64,000 bases of DNA from Flavobacteriia bacterium (GCA_947450325.1 CANFUT010000001.1:156369-220368); one strand, 5' to 3'. Positions 27,803 to 36,798 are shown, counted from the stretch's first letter. Program-made: numbers and translations. Notes: generated from the letters alone by a model not told the origin.

Positions 27803-28141
27803 ATGGGATCGATTAGACAAAATAAAATTGAAGGTGTAATTCAAGAAGAATTATCCATGTTTTTTCAAAGAAATATGCATGAAATCTGCTTGGGTGCAAT
27901 GGTGAGCGTTACTGTTGTTCGCATCACTCCTGATTTGTCGTTGGCCCGAGTCTACTTAAGTATTTTCGCTGGACCAGAAAAAGAAGAAGTCTTGAAATCA
28001 ATCCAAGAACACGCTAGTAAAATCAGAGGAGAAGTTGGAAGAAGGTTGAAAAACATGCGTAAAATTCCTGAATTGATTTTCAAAATTGACGATTCGCTAG
28101 ATTACGCAATGGAAATCCAAAATCTGTTGGCAAAAAAATAA
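27803..28141 (+). CDS. rbfA: 30S ribosome-binding factor
   Basis: The 112-residue KH-like protein binds the 30S subunit and aids 16S rRNA 5'-end maturation. The sequence shows the family layout: an N-terminal RQNKIEGVIQEEL helix, the LGAMVSVTVVRITPDLSLARVYLS block, and the C-terminal PELIFKIDDSLDYAMEI. An FtsX-type permease follows, as in many flavobacteria. The mRNA is probably leaderless. Confidence 0.94.
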   Translation: MGSIRQNKIEGVIQEELSMFFQRNMHEICLGAMVSVTVVRITPDLSLARVYLSIFAGPEKEEVLKSIQEHASKIRGEVGRRLKNMRKIPELIFKIDDSLDYAMEIQNLLAKK

Positions 28142-28160
28142 TCGTTTAAAACTCCCGATC

Positions 28161-29378
28161 ATTAACGTTCCTTTTTACATAGCAAGAAAGTATCTTTCTT
28201 CCAAAAAAAGGAAGAATGTGATTCATTTGATCACGCGTATTTCTGTGGTTGGAATTTCCATAACAACGGCTGCACTGGTTATTCTCATTGCAGCGTTTAA
28301 TGGAATCGAAAAGATGGTGGAGCAACTTTACAGTGAATACGATACCAATCTTACTATTCGTTCAACCAAGGGAAAAACATTTGATGAATCAACGCTAGAT
28401 ATCGAAGCAATCCAAAAGATAAATGGTGTTTATCTAACTTCAAAAGCAATTGAGGAAATTGTTGTTCTCAAGCACGAACAAAAATGGGTAAATGCCAGAA
28501 TGATAGGAATCGAACCTTCGTTTTTGAAAATGACCAATATGCCTAAACATATTGTAGATGGATTTCCAACATTAGATGAAAATGGTGAGCCAATGGCTTT
28601 AATTGGAGCAACTTTACTCGATAAACTAAACGGTTTTATTCCTAAAAACACTGGTTATGAAACTGTTGATTCATATTTCCCCAGACGAAGTGCGAAAATT
28701 AGCAACTTCACCAATCCGTTTAACAACCAAATAATTAAAATTTCTGGAAGAGTCAATTTCAATCGAGAAGTAAATCAAGAAGCATTTATCATTCCTATTG
28801 AATTAGCAAAAGCAAATTTGGATTATCAAAAAGACATTACAGCACTTTATGTAAACGTTGAAAAAGGATTTGAAGCGGAAGATGTGAAAGCAGATATCCA
28901 ACAAAAAATTGGAAAAAATTTCATCGTTAAAACACACTTAGAAAAAAATGCCTTGATTTATCAAACGAGTAAATCAGAGAGATTCATCGTAATATGCATT
29001 TTAATTTTCGTGTTCATTATGGCTGCTTTTAATTTAGTTGCTTCTTTGACAATGTTATACATTGAGAAAAAAGACAACATCAAAACGATGGAAAGTTTTG
29101 GAGCCAATGAACAATTTGTCTTTCGAATTTTCTTTTACGAAGGAATTTTAATTGCTACCAAAGGAATTATCGTTGGCTTAATTTTGGGTTATGGCGTATG
29201 TTTTTTACAAATTTTTGGACACGTTTTAGAAATGCCAAATTCGGGTGGTGAACCTTTTCCAATAAACTTGACATGGGGCGATGGAATTTTAGTCTTGTCA
29301 TTGGTTGGAATTCTTTCAATTCTTGCTTCTTATTTACCAGTGAAATATTTGGTTTACAAAAACAGAAATTCAAATTAA
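28161..29378 (+). CDS. FtsX/LolCE-type ABC transporter permease, probable non-canonical start
   Basis: Layout: N-terminal helix (VVGISITTAALVILIAAFNG), an extracytoplasmic domain of about 230 residues, and three C-terminal helices (VICILIFVFIMAAFNLVAS, ATKGIIVGLILGYGV, ILVLSLVGILSILASYLPV). The first ordinary start codon is GTG at 28218. Upstream, however, the same frame reads on through NVPFYIARKYLSSKKRKN, the N-terminus this family normally has. No ATG, GTG or TTG occurs from the stop at 28098 to 28217. ATT at 28161 is the best-placed start, giving 405 residues. It follows rbfA after only 19 nt. Confidence 0.8.
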   Translation: MNVPFYIARKYLSSKKRKNVIHLITRISVVGISITTAALVILIAAFNGIEKMVEQLYSEYDTNLTIRSTKGKTFDESTLDIEAIQKINGVYLTSKAIEEIVVLKHEQKWVNARMIGIEPSFLKMTNMPKHIVDGFPTLDENGEPMALIGATLLDKLNGFIPKNTGYETVDSYFPRRSAKISNFTNPFNNQIIKISGRVNFNREVNQEAFIIPIELAKANLDYQKDITALYVNVEKGFEAEDVKADIQQKIGKNFIVKTHLEKNALIYQTSKSERFIVICILIFVFIMAAFNLVASLTMLYIEKKDNIKTMESFGANEQFVFRIFFYEGILIATKGIIVGLILGYGVCFLQIFGHVLEMPNSGGEPFPINLTWGDGILVLSLVGILSILASYLPVKYLVYKNRNSN

Positions 29379-29469
29379 GTTTACTCAATCAATCATACAT
29401 TTCACAATATTTATTGCTTAAACAGCGTTTCTTTTCTTTGTCTTTACTCGTTTTCTTTATCTTTGGGAC

Positions 29470-30231
29470 ATGATTTTTAGAATATTATTTTTTGTTTTTT
29501 GCTTAACTCTCGGATTTAAGGGATTTTCACAAAGAAATTTAAAAGATTCAGTAATTGGAACTCCTTGGGTGGCTATACATTATGGAGCAAATGCTACTGC
29601 TGGAGATTTAGCCGATAGATTTGGATTTTTGAACCACATTGGCGCTGTTGCTGGATATAAAACTTCAAAAAATTGGTTTTGGGGATTGGATGGAAATTTC
29701 ATTTTCGGAAATAAAATTAGAGAAACAGGAATCCTTAATAATTTGGTCGATAGCTACGGACATGTTACTGATATTAATGGAGATATAGGTAAAGTTTACA
29801 TTTTGGCTAGGGGATTTAATGTCAATTTAGCAGTTGGAAAAATTGTTCCAATATCCAAGAAAAACAGAAATTCAGGTTTATTTTTTCATGCTGGCGCAGG
29901 TTATTTATTGCACAAAATGAGAATTGAAACGCAGGATCAAGTCATTCCACAATTAGAACTTAACTACCGAAAAGGTTACGACAGACTGACAGTTGGTATT
30001 AATACACACCAATTTGCTGGATATGCATTTTTAGCACATCACGGATTCGTCAATTTTTATGGTGGATTTTATGCGCAACAAGGATTTACTAAAAACCAAA
30101 GAGATATTTTCTTTGATCAACCAGGAGTAGCCGTCGATAAAAAAATCAGAATTGATATACAATATGGACTAAAAATTGGCTGGTTCATCCCTATTTACAA
30201 GCGACAACCTAAGGACTTTTATTTCGATTGA
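29470..30231 (+). CDS. Outer-membrane beta-barrel protein linked to waaA
   Basis: The 253-residue product has a signal peptide (1-20, MIFRILFFVFCLTLGFKGFS) and an alternating barrel pattern (IHYGANATAGDLADRFGF, NWFWGLDGNFIFGNKI, VNFYGGFYAQQGF, IDIQYGLKIGWFIPIY). The closing aromatic motif is typical of barrel strands. Its stop TGA overlaps the ATG of waaA by one base, so it is translationally coupled and possibly tied to LPS biogenesis. No family function is known to me. Confidence 0.78.
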   Translation: MIFRILFFVFCLTLGFKGFSQRNLKDSVIGTPWVAIHYGANATAGDLADRFGFLNHIGAVAGYKTSKNWFWGLDGNFIFGNKIRETGILNNLVDSYGHVTDINGDIGKVYILARGFNVNLAVGKIVPISKKNRNSGLFFHAGAGYLLHKMRIETQDQVIPQLELNYRKGYDRLTVGINTHQFAGYAFLAHHGFVNFYGGFYAQQGFTKNQRDIFFDQPGVAVDKKIRIDIQYGLKIGWFIPIYKRQPKDFYFD

Positions 30232-31439
30232 TGAATTTACTTTACTCAATAGGAATTAGAATCTACGGTGCTATTTTATGGTTGGCACAATTTTTCAATC
30301 CAAAAGCCAAAAGCTGGGTTGTAGGACGCAAAAATTTTTGGGAGAAATTGCCTGCAATTGAAAATCAAGAAGTTTATTGGTTTCATTGTGCTTCTTTAGG
30401 AGAATTTGACCAAGGATTGCCATTGATGAATCAACTTAAATTAAACAATCCATCGATTTATATTTTAGTGACATTCTTCAGTCCGTCAGGTTTTGAAAAT
30501 TACCACAAAAGAAAAAATTCAGCAGATTTTGTCTGCTATTTACCTCTCGATACAAAAGCGAATGCGCGCAAATTTATTCAACATTTTAAGCCGGTAAAAG
30601 TCTTTTTTATCAAATATGAATTTTGGACGAATTACATTTCTGAAGCAAAAAAATCAAACGCTAAAGTATATTCGATCAGTGTATTATTCAGAACCGACCA
30701 CCGATTTTTCAAGTGGTATGGCGGGCAATTTAGAGAGACTTTGCGGAAAATCGATTACTTTTTTGTGCAAAATGAATCGTCATTAAAATTGTTGCAAAGT
30801 ATAGATATAAATCAAGCTACACTCACAGGTGATACGCGTTTTGATCGCGTCATCGAGAATAAAGAAAACGTTCAAAAGGATTCAGTCTTGGAAGCGTTTA
30901 CACTAAAAAATAAAGCATTTGTCATCGGAAGTTCATGGCCGGAAGATGAAGATTTACTGAAAAATTTAATTTTAGCTTATAAACTTCCAGTTATCATCGC
31001 TCCGCATGATATTTCTGAAACTCATTTGACACAAATCGAGCAAAAATTTGAAAAAGAAACAGTACGTTATTCAAATTGGAACGCGGATTCAACTAAAAAT
31101 ATTATTATTCTAGATTCTATTGGAAAATTAGCAAACGCTTATAGCTACGGACAAATCGCCTATGTAGGTGGCGGATTTTCAGGTAGTTTACACAACATTT
31201 TAGAACCAGCTGTTTTTGGATTACCAGTCATATTCGGACCAAAACACAAAAGATTTCCTGAAGCACAAACATTTATTGATGCTGGCGTTGGATTTTCAGT
31301 CGAGAATAGCGAAGAACTAAATTTAGCTTATAAAACTATCCTACAAAATCTAGAAGAATTGAAAGTGAAAACGAGCAATTTAGTGCTTGAATCCAAAGGA
31401 GCAACACAAAAAATTATTGATTCTCTAAATAACGATTGA
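30231..31439 (+). CDS. waaA: 3-deoxy-D-manno-octulosonic acid (Kdo) transferase
   Basis: GT30 enzyme of 402 residues that adds Kdo to lipid A precursor at the inner membrane. The N-terminal membrane anchor (NLLYSIGIRIYGAILWLAQF), the catalytic-base region FHCASLGEFDQGLP, KYEFWTNY, and the C-terminal GGGFSGSLHNILEPAVFGLPVIFGP are family hallmarks. The start is ATG 30231 after the overlapping stop of the barrel gene. It ends 2 nt from the convergent DUF420 gene. Confidence 0.94.
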   Translation: MNLLYSIGIRIYGAILWLAQFFNPKAKSWVVGRKNFWEKLPAIENQEVYWFHCASLGEFDQGLPLMNQLKLNNPSIYILVTFFSPSGFENYHKRKNSADFVCYLPLDTKANARKFIQHFKPVKVFFIKYEFWTNYISEAKKSNAKVYSISVLFRTDHRFFKWYGGQFRETLRKIDYFFVQNESSLKLLQSIDINQATLTGDTRFDRVIENKENVQKDSVLEAFTLKNKAFVIGSSWPEDEDLLKNLILAYKLPVIIAPHDISETHLTQIEQKFEKETVRYSNWNADSTKNIIILDSIGKLANAYSYGQIAYVGGGFSGSLHNILEPAVFGLPVIFGPKHKRFPEAQTFIDAGVGFSVENSEELNLAYKTILQNLEELKVKTSNLVLESKGATQKIIDSLNND

Positions 31440-31441
31440 TT

Positions 31442-32026
31442 TTACTTGTAGAACGGCGAGATCATGTAGTAAACAATTACTCCAGTTGAAGCAACGTAAA
31501 ACCATATTGGCCAAGTAAATACCGTCCATTTTCTATGACGAGTAATATCGCCTTTCCAAGCAAAAAGATATGAAAACAATACCAACGGAACAACCATAAC
31601 ACTTAACAAGATGTGCGTAATCAAAAGAATATAATAAACCATTGAAGAACTTGAAACCATCGCTTTTTCTTGCAAACTTACATTACCACTGAAATCTGAA
31701 TCACCGTATAATGTTGGTTTTGAACCCATATGATAAGCAACATATAGCGCTAAAAATATGATTGACAGAAACATACAAACTTTAATCAAAGATTCATGAA
31801 GTTTGATGTTTTTCTTTTTAATAGCAACTAAAGCAGCAATTAAAAGTACAGCTGTAATTCCATTAATAACTGCATAAATGGACGGTAGAACTTTTACTTT
31901 GTCCTCAATTCCAGGAATTTGAACCTTAAAAAGGATTGCTACCACCACAGGAATGGCAATGGAAGCTGCAATAATTGCGATTCTAACTTTCTTTAATTTA
32001 CTCTCTGATATCGGCGTTGTACTCAT
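31442..32026 (-). CDS. DUF420 membrane protein
   Basis: The 194-residue integral membrane protein has about five helices (IAIIAASIAIPVVVAILF, VINGITAVLLIAALVAI, VCMFLSIIFLALYVAYH, MVYYILLITHILLSVMVVPLV, IWFYVASTGVIVYYM). This is the DUF420 pattern, a family found beside cytochrome oxidase genes. It is the last gene of the oxidase accessory operon and overlaps the SCO gene by 29 nt. A role in oxidase assembly is inferred from context. Confidence 0.85.
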   Translation of the reverse strand: MSTTPISESKLKKVRIAIIAASIAIPVVVAILFKVQIPGIEDKVKVLPSIYAVINGITAVLLIAALVAIKKKNIKLHESLIKVCMFLSIIFLALYVAYHMGSKPTLYGDSDFSGNVSLQEKAMVSSSSMVYYILLITHILLSVMVVPLVLFSYLFAWKGDITRHRKWTVFTWPIWFYVASTGVIVYYMISPFYK

Positions 32027-32663
32027 ATTTCAATAATTTGCGAATGTCTTTTTCTAATCTATTTACATCATTGGTTGAAGTCCCAATATATAATCCCCTG
32101 ACGTAACCTTCTTTATCAACCAAAACAAAAGTGTCGTTGTGTTCAAAACCGTCTACAGCACTCTCACTACGTTCAGCTCCTACGTGAAAAAAATCGTGGG
32201 CAAGCTCGTATGTTTCAGTTTCATCGCCTGTAAAAAACGACCAATTGTTTGCGGTTATTCCATGAGACTTGATGTATGACTTAAACTCAGAAGGTGTATC
32301 ATATTCAGGATCAATAGTAAAACTCAAAAACTGAAGGTCTTTTTCTAAATCTTTCGTCAAGACACTCAATCTTTTCATTTGAGAAGTCATTGGCGGACAA
32401 ATTGTTCCACACGAAGTAAAGAAAAAATCTGCAACCCAAATTTTGCCTTTCAAAGATTTTGAAGTAATCATTACAGAATCTTGATTTAAGAACTGAAAAT
32501 CAGGAATTTTTGGATAGATCGTATCTACAACTTCCTTACCATCAACGGTTTTATATTCTAAATCTCGATCACCTATGATTGGCAAAACCCTCAATTTGGT
32601 TTGATCCTCACAAGAAATAAGTGAAATCAAAACTACAATTGCAGCAATGAACTTAAGTTTCAT
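31998..32663 (-). CDS. SCO family copper-chaperone-like protein
   Basis: The 221-residue product has a lipoprotein-like signal (about VLISLISC, Cys near 18) and a thioredoxin-fold domain. The copper ligands of SCO proteins are present: CGTIC in DFFFTSCGTICPPM and a His in DGFEHNDTFVLVD. SCO proteins deliver copper to the CuA site of cytochrome oxidase subunit II. It sits 2 nt downstream of the SCO-like gene and overlaps DUF420. Confidence 0.9.
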   Translation of the reverse strand: MKLKFIAAIVVLISLISCEDQTKLRVLPIIGDRDLEYKTVDGKEVVDTIYPKIPDFQFLNQDSVMITSKSLKGKIWVADFFFTSCGTICPPMTSQMKRLSVLTKDLEKDLQFLSFTIDPEYDTPSEFKSYIKSHGITANNWSFFTGDETETYELAHDFFHVGAERSESAVDGFEHNDTFVLVDKEGYVRGLYIGTSTNDVNRLEKDIRKLLKYEYNADIRE

Positions 32664-32665
32664 GA

Positions 32666-33355
32666 CTATTTTTTATGATGTTTTTTTCTGTAAGCTTCCT
32701 TATCGTATTGTTTATCAAGCAATGCCATGTGTTGAAACATGGTTCTAACCATACCTTCTTCGTTTCCTTCCAAAACCATTCTTAGGTGATTTTCTTTGTC
32801 TGCAAGTAATAATAATTCTTGAAAAGCTTCTCCACCAAAGTATTTATCTCCTTTTTGAAGCAAATTATTTCCGTTTCTGGAAATATTATACACTTGTCTA
32901 GGATCTCCTTTGGCTAAAATCCAAATTTTGGGATCATAATTAACTACTTCATCCTTCATGATGAAATCCATATCTTTCAAATTATCAACTGATTGACCAT
33001 AGCCATCAGTAACAAAAGACACTATTTTAACATGACCCAGCTTTTTAGGATTTCTCTGAATGTTTTGATAAATTGATCTATCTAAAAACCAAAGAGATAC
33101 AGAACATGAATCAGGACAGGTAGGTTGAATTGTGGAAAATAAAACCACTTGACCCTTGAATGATTTTTCGGTATATACTTTTCCGTCAATACCTGTAAAC
33201 GAATAAGTTGACAGTGCACCCATATCGTCTAATTCCTTGAATTTGTGTTCACAACTTCTTGAGGAAAATAAAACCAACAAAGAAGCCGGACCAATCACTA
33301 AGAATACTAAAAATATTCTTTTGAGTAGTCCGGCTTTATTTTCTTTTTGAGCCAT
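32666..33355 (-). CDS. SCO/thioredoxin-like protein lacking the copper-binding His
   Basis: The 229-residue product has an N-terminal membrane anchor (about 12-30, IFLVFLVIGPASLLVLFS) and a thioredoxin-like region with QPTCPDSCSVSLWFLDRS, that is CPDSC in the SCO position. Where SCO proteins have the third ligand His, the sequence here reads GGEAFQELLLLADKEN without His. It may act as a disulfide reductase of oxidase cysteines rather than a copper donor (inference). It lies between the COX IV gene and the SCO gene. Confidence 0.8.
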   Translation of the reverse strand: MAQKENKAGLLKRIFLVFLVIGPASLLVLFSSRSCEHKFKELDDMGALSTYSFTGIDGKVYTEKSFKGQVVLFSTIQPTCPDSCSVSLWFLDRSIYQNIQRNPKKLGHVKIVSFVTDGYGQSVDNLKDMDFIMKDEVVNYDPKIWILAKGDPRQVYNISRNGNNLLQKGDKYFGGEAFQELLLLADKENHLRMVLEGNEEGMVRTMFQHMALLDKQYDKEAYRKKHHKK

Positions 33356-33370
33356 TTAATAAAAATTAGC

Positions 33371-33739
33371 TTAGGCTCCGTACAATTTCAAAGCTGCATC
33401 GATAGCCTTTCCTTCCCAAAGAGAAATAAAGATTAGATACAATACAAAAATAAAGTAAGGAACTAAAATGATGTATTTCAATGTTTTCTTTTCATCACCC
33501 AAGTGCATAAAAACCAAAACGATGTAAGCAGCTTTTACCAAAGTCAAACAGATAAACATCCATTTAATTACTTGCCAATATTCTGAACTTTGCTTAAAAA
33601 CAATACCTGTTCCAACTTCAAAAGCTGTAATAACAGTTAAAATAGCTGTTACTTGCCAAATCTTTTTGCGAAGTTTCTTTCCGTGTGCTTCGTCGTGATG
33701 CGTATCTAAAGAATATTCAATAACGTCGTCTCTTTCCAT
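33371..33739 (-). CDS. Cytochrome c oxidase subunit IV
   Basis: The 122-residue membrane protein has three helices (WQVTAILTVITAFEVGTGIVF, WMFICLTLVKAAYIVLVFMHL, YIILVPYFIFVLYLIFISLW) and a conserved motif VFMHLGDEKKTLKY typical of the bacterial subunit IV family. A His-rich start, LDTHHDEAHGKK, precedes the first helix. The place between subunit III and the SCO-like genes is the usual order in Bacteroidota. Confidence 0.88.
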   Translation of the reverse strand: MERDDVIEYSLDTHHDEAHGKKLRKKIWQVTAILTVITAFEVGTGIVFKQSSEYWQVIKWMFICLTLVKAAYIVLVFMHLGDEKKTLKYIILVPYFIFVLYLIFISLWEGKAIDAALKLYGA

Positions 33740-33758
33740 GATATAATAGATTATAAGA

Positions 33759-34781
33759 TTAAACTAAATAGAAGAATGTAAATACAAACACCCAAACTAA
33801 ATCTACGAAGTGCCAATACAAACCTGTTTTTTCAACCATTTCGTAATGACCTCTTTTGTGGTACACTCCTCTCAATACTCCGAAGAAAATAATGATGTTA
33901 ATCATTACCCCTGAAAATACGTGGAATCCGTGGAATCCAGTGATAAAGAAAAAGAATTGACCATATTGAGCTGGACCATATTCGTTGGAAGTCAAATTAG
34001 CGCCGTAAGTAACTCTGTTTTTAGTACCACTATTAATTGCTTCGTAATACAATTTATTAGCTTCAGCGCCAAAGATAGCTTTTCCAACTTTACTAAATTT
34101 TGAACCTGGTTCTTTAATAATAAGTTTGAAATGCTCGTCAACTTTAGAATTTAATTTCACAACAGCTCCACCGTGTGTAGTAAAAGTATTGTCTTTTACT
34201 TTTCCAGCTAAAATAGCGTGATGAAAATCGTGTAATAACTCTTCAGTTTCATATGTACCTTTCTTGAAATCATGTCCTGACTTAGTAACCGTAAAATTTT
34301 CAAATGAGTGACCAGAAACAGTTGCCTTTGATCCATCTGCTAACTCAACTTTTCCATATTCAGACCCATGAATGAAGTGACTCCACTCCCAAGCTTGTGA
34401 ACCCAAAAAGAAGAAACCACCGATAATAGTAGCAATCATCCATTTTGTAACTCCTTTGCGATCCATTCTATGACCTGCTTCAACCGCCAATACCATTGTA
34501 ACCGAAGATACAATCAAGATAAAGGTCATTAAAGCCACATAAATCAATGGATAACCATGACCTAAGAAAGGCAATGAATTAAAGGTTTCTTCCCCAATCG
34601 GCCAAGAAATTTGAGCGTCATGTCGAGTGAAACCGTAAGCGATTAATAATCCTCCAAAAGTAAGGGCATCCGATACTAGGAAGAACCACATCATTAATTT
34701 TCCGTAGCTTGTACTAAACGGAGAAACTTTTCCTCCCCACAAGGAAGAAGCGTCAATTTGATTTGTAGCGTGTCCAGCCAT
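33759..34781 (-). CDS. Cytochrome c oxidase subunit III with large inserted loop
   Basis: The 340-residue product is longer than typical bacterial subunit III of this type. N-terminal helices (LMMWFFLVSDALTFGGLLIAYG and LIYVALMTFILIVSSVTMVLA), the SQAWEW motif, and the C-terminal FFITGFHGFHVFSGV and GLYWHFVDLVWVFVFTFFYL are subunit III hallmarks. Between about residues 128 and 245 lies a hydrophilic insertion without predicted helices. The neighbouring paralogue has one in the equivalent place. Confidence 0.9.
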   Translation of the reverse strand: MAGHATNQIDASSLWGGKVSPFSTSYGKLMMWFFLVSDALTFGGLLIAYGFTRHDAQISWPIGEETFNSLPFLGHGYPLIYVALMTFILIVSSVTMVLAVEAGHRMDRKGVTKWMIATIIGGFFFLGSQAWEWSHFIHGSEYGKVELADGSKATVSGHSFENFTVTKSGHDFKKGTYETEELLHDFHHAILAGKVKDNTFTTHGGAVVKLNSKVDEHFKLIIKEPGSKFSKVGKAIFGAEANKLYYEAINSGTKNRVTYGANLTSNEYGPAQYGQFFFFITGFHGFHVFSGVMINIIIFFGVLRGVYHKRGHYEMVEKTGLYWHFVDLVWVFVFTFFYLV

Positions 34782-34802
34782 ACTGCAATTTTTTTTGCAA
34801 GT

Positions 34803-35858
34803 TTAATGAATAAAAAGGAAAAATAGCAACAAATAGAGCCATAATAAACCTAAAAAATGCCAGAAAATTGCACCAAGTCTTAAGCTTAACTCATTCTTGT
34901 CGTCAAAACTACTTGAAAATGAAATTTTTACCATTTTTATTAGGTAAAATAAAGCACCAAAAATATGTAAAAAATGTAGTGCTGTAATTAGATATAAATA
35001 GGAAGTAGAAGTATCTCTCGACTGATTTATCTTGTTTTGAAGTGGAGCCGATAGAATTTTATTCCCAAACATCAAACTTCTATTTTTATAATTCAACTCT
35101 TTCCCCTTGTAATAAATGTGAAAATCTTTCCCTAATTTTCCTTTGTGAAAGAAATCTCCTCTGCCATCTCTGATATTCCAAGCTAAAAATTTCAATCTTT
35201 TCATGTCCAAATATTGGATTACTTCTCCATTTGGTTTCATCAATTTACCATTTTGTAATGTCAACGGTTCATTTTTAAAATACAACACAAAATTGGATGA
35301 AAGCGATGGAATATTATAACCTGATGGCTTATCGGTATTTTCAAAATTCTTCACGAACGATTTCAATTCATTCATTTGACCTTCAGAAAGTACTTTTCCT
35401 TTAATTAAATAGTCATTTGCATCTACTTCAATAAATTGACCTTTGTATTTGATTTCAAAATAGTCGCCATATCTTCCGTCGGTAACCATAATAGAATTTC
35501 TGAAATTTGCTCCTTCATCAATTAATTGACCGTAACCTAAAATCTGAAATACTGCAAAACCAATCCCTGAAAGCAAGGTTGCTATCATAAAGACTTTAAC
35601 TTGTCCTAAATTCCTTTTCTTAGCTGCTTTGATAGCTATAATGTAGAAAATACTACTCAATGCAATTAACGTGGTACTGATCCAAAATCCCAGAGGAAGT
35701 GGATATTTTAACCAAAACACATCTCCCATTGAAACGATGTATCCTGATGTAAAACCGGCAAATAACATCACGATACTGAAAATACTTACATAAACTAAGT
35801 TTTTTTTCATTTTCTCTCTCACCACTGGATCGAGTTCTTTACTGTAATCTGGTTTCAT
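34803..35858 (-). CDS. Second, diverged cytochrome c oxidase subunit III-like protein with inserted loop
   Basis: The 351-residue product has helices LVYVSIFSIVMLFAGFTSGY, a GFWISTTLIALSSIFYIIAI-like segment and VFMIATLLSGIGFAVFQILGYG, then an insertion (about 115-285) of mainly charged and aromatic residues. It closes with YLITALHFLHIFGALFYLI and FWHFLGLLWLYLLLFFLF, the subunit III end. The His pair in HFLHIFGAL agrees with the family. It lies between ctaB and the other subunit III gene; whether both enter one oxidase is unknown. Confidence 0.85.
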   Translation of the reverse strand: MKPDYSKELDPVVREKMKKNLVYVSIFSIVMLFAGFTSGYIVSMGDVFWLKYPLPLGFWISTTLIALSSIFYIIAIKAAKKRNLGQVKVFMIATLLSGIGFAVFQILGYGQLIDEGANFRNSIMVTDGRYGDYFEIKYKGQFIEVDANDYLIKGKVLSEGQMNELKSFVKNFENTDKPSGYNIPSLSSNFVLYFKNEPLTLQNGKLMKPNGEVIQYLDMKRLKFLAWNIRDGRGDFFHKGKLGKDFHIYYKGKELNYKNRSLMFGNKILSAPLQNKINQSRDTSTSYLYLITALHFLHIFGALFYLIKMVKISFSSSFDDKNELSLRLGAIFWHFLGLLWLYLLLFFLFIH

Positions 35859-35888
35859 ACTAATTGTTTTTTAATGACATAAATTATT

Positions 35889-36761
35889 TCAAGGTATGAT
35901 TCTATCGAATACGTATAAAAATTGAACTATCGGCAAGAAAAAGAAAGAGGCAAACATGACCTTTTTAGCATCTTTGTCATCACAAGAGAGAAACAATTTG
36001 TATGCGTATAGAAAAAATATAAGTGAAGCTAAAGTTCCAATAATTAAGGTTGCAATTCCAGTCATTCCTAACGCCCAAGGAAGCAAAGTAAATGGAATTA
36101 ACAAAAGTGCATAGACGCAGATTTGAAATGCGGAGTTTTTAGATTTACCAAATTTGGAAGGCAACAACGAATAACCTCCTGCTTTGTAATCATCATATGC
36201 AACCCATGCAATTGCCCAAAAGTGTGGGAACTGCCAAACGAATTGAACAAAAAACAGTATTCCTGGGACTAAACCAAAATGATTTGTGTGCGCAACTGCT
36301 CCTAATAAAGGTGGAATGGCTCCAGGAAAAGCACCGATAAAAACTGCCCAAGGGGAAATTCTTTTCATCGGCGTATAAATAAAAACGTATGAAATAAATG
36401 CGAAAAGACCTAAAATGGCAGCTTTGTAATTCAATTGATACAGCATAAAAGTACCAACCAATAAAGTTAAAATTACCACGATATAAGCCTCCGTCAGTGA
36501 CATTTTACCTGTTGGTAAGGGACGAATTTGCGTTCGTTTCATCAACTTATCAAAGTCTCTTTCCCAAATTTGATTTGAACCGTTTGAAGCTGCTGTAACA
36601 AGCAAACCACCAACGAGCAAATAAAAAATGGCAATTCCACTTTTACCTCCTACAAAAAGGTATCCTGACAGGGCGGAAAGTATCACTAAAGCTGATAAAC
36701 GCAATTTAGTAAACAAAACATAAGCTTTGATTTTTTCACCAATTGTAATTTTTTCAATCAT
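35889..36761 (-). CDS. ctaB: Protoheme IX farnesyltransferase (heme O synthase)
   Basis: UbiA-type prenyltransferase of about 290 residues that attaches farnesyl to haem B, giving haem O for the oxidase. Visible are the first Asp-rich motif region NQIWERDFDKLMKRTQIRPLP, TPMKRISPWAVFIGAFPGAIPP, and the second motif YDDYKAGGYSLLP. About eight membrane helices are seen. I chose ATG 36761; the upstream TTG at 36782 adds seven residues. It is the first gene of the oxidase accessory operon; subunits I and II, often just upstream in relatives, are absent. Confidence 0.93.
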   Translation of the reverse strand: MIEKITIGEKIKAYVLFTKLRLSALVILSALSGYLFVGGKSGIAIFYLLVGGLLVTAASNGSNQIWERDFDKLMKRTQIRPLPTGKMSLTEAYIVVILTLLVGTFMLYQLNYKAAILGLFAFISYVFIYTPMKRISPWAVFIGAFPGAIPPLLGAVAHTNHFGLVPGILFFVQFVWQFPHFWAIAWVAYDDYKAGGYSLLPSKFGKSKNSAFQICVYALLLIPFTLLPWALGMTGIATLIIGTLASLIFFLYAYKLFLSCDDKDAKKVMFASFFFLPIVQFLYVFDRIIP

Positions 36762-36790
36762 TGCGACCTCCACTCTATTCAAATTTGATA

Positions 36791-36798
36791 CAAATGTA
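36791..36798 (-). promoter_or_regulatory. -7 promoter box of the ctaB operon
   Basis: TACATTTG on the minus strand fits TAnnTTTG, 29 nt before the chosen ATG. It would be the promoter for the seven oxidase genes from ctaB to DUF420. Confidence 0.45.
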
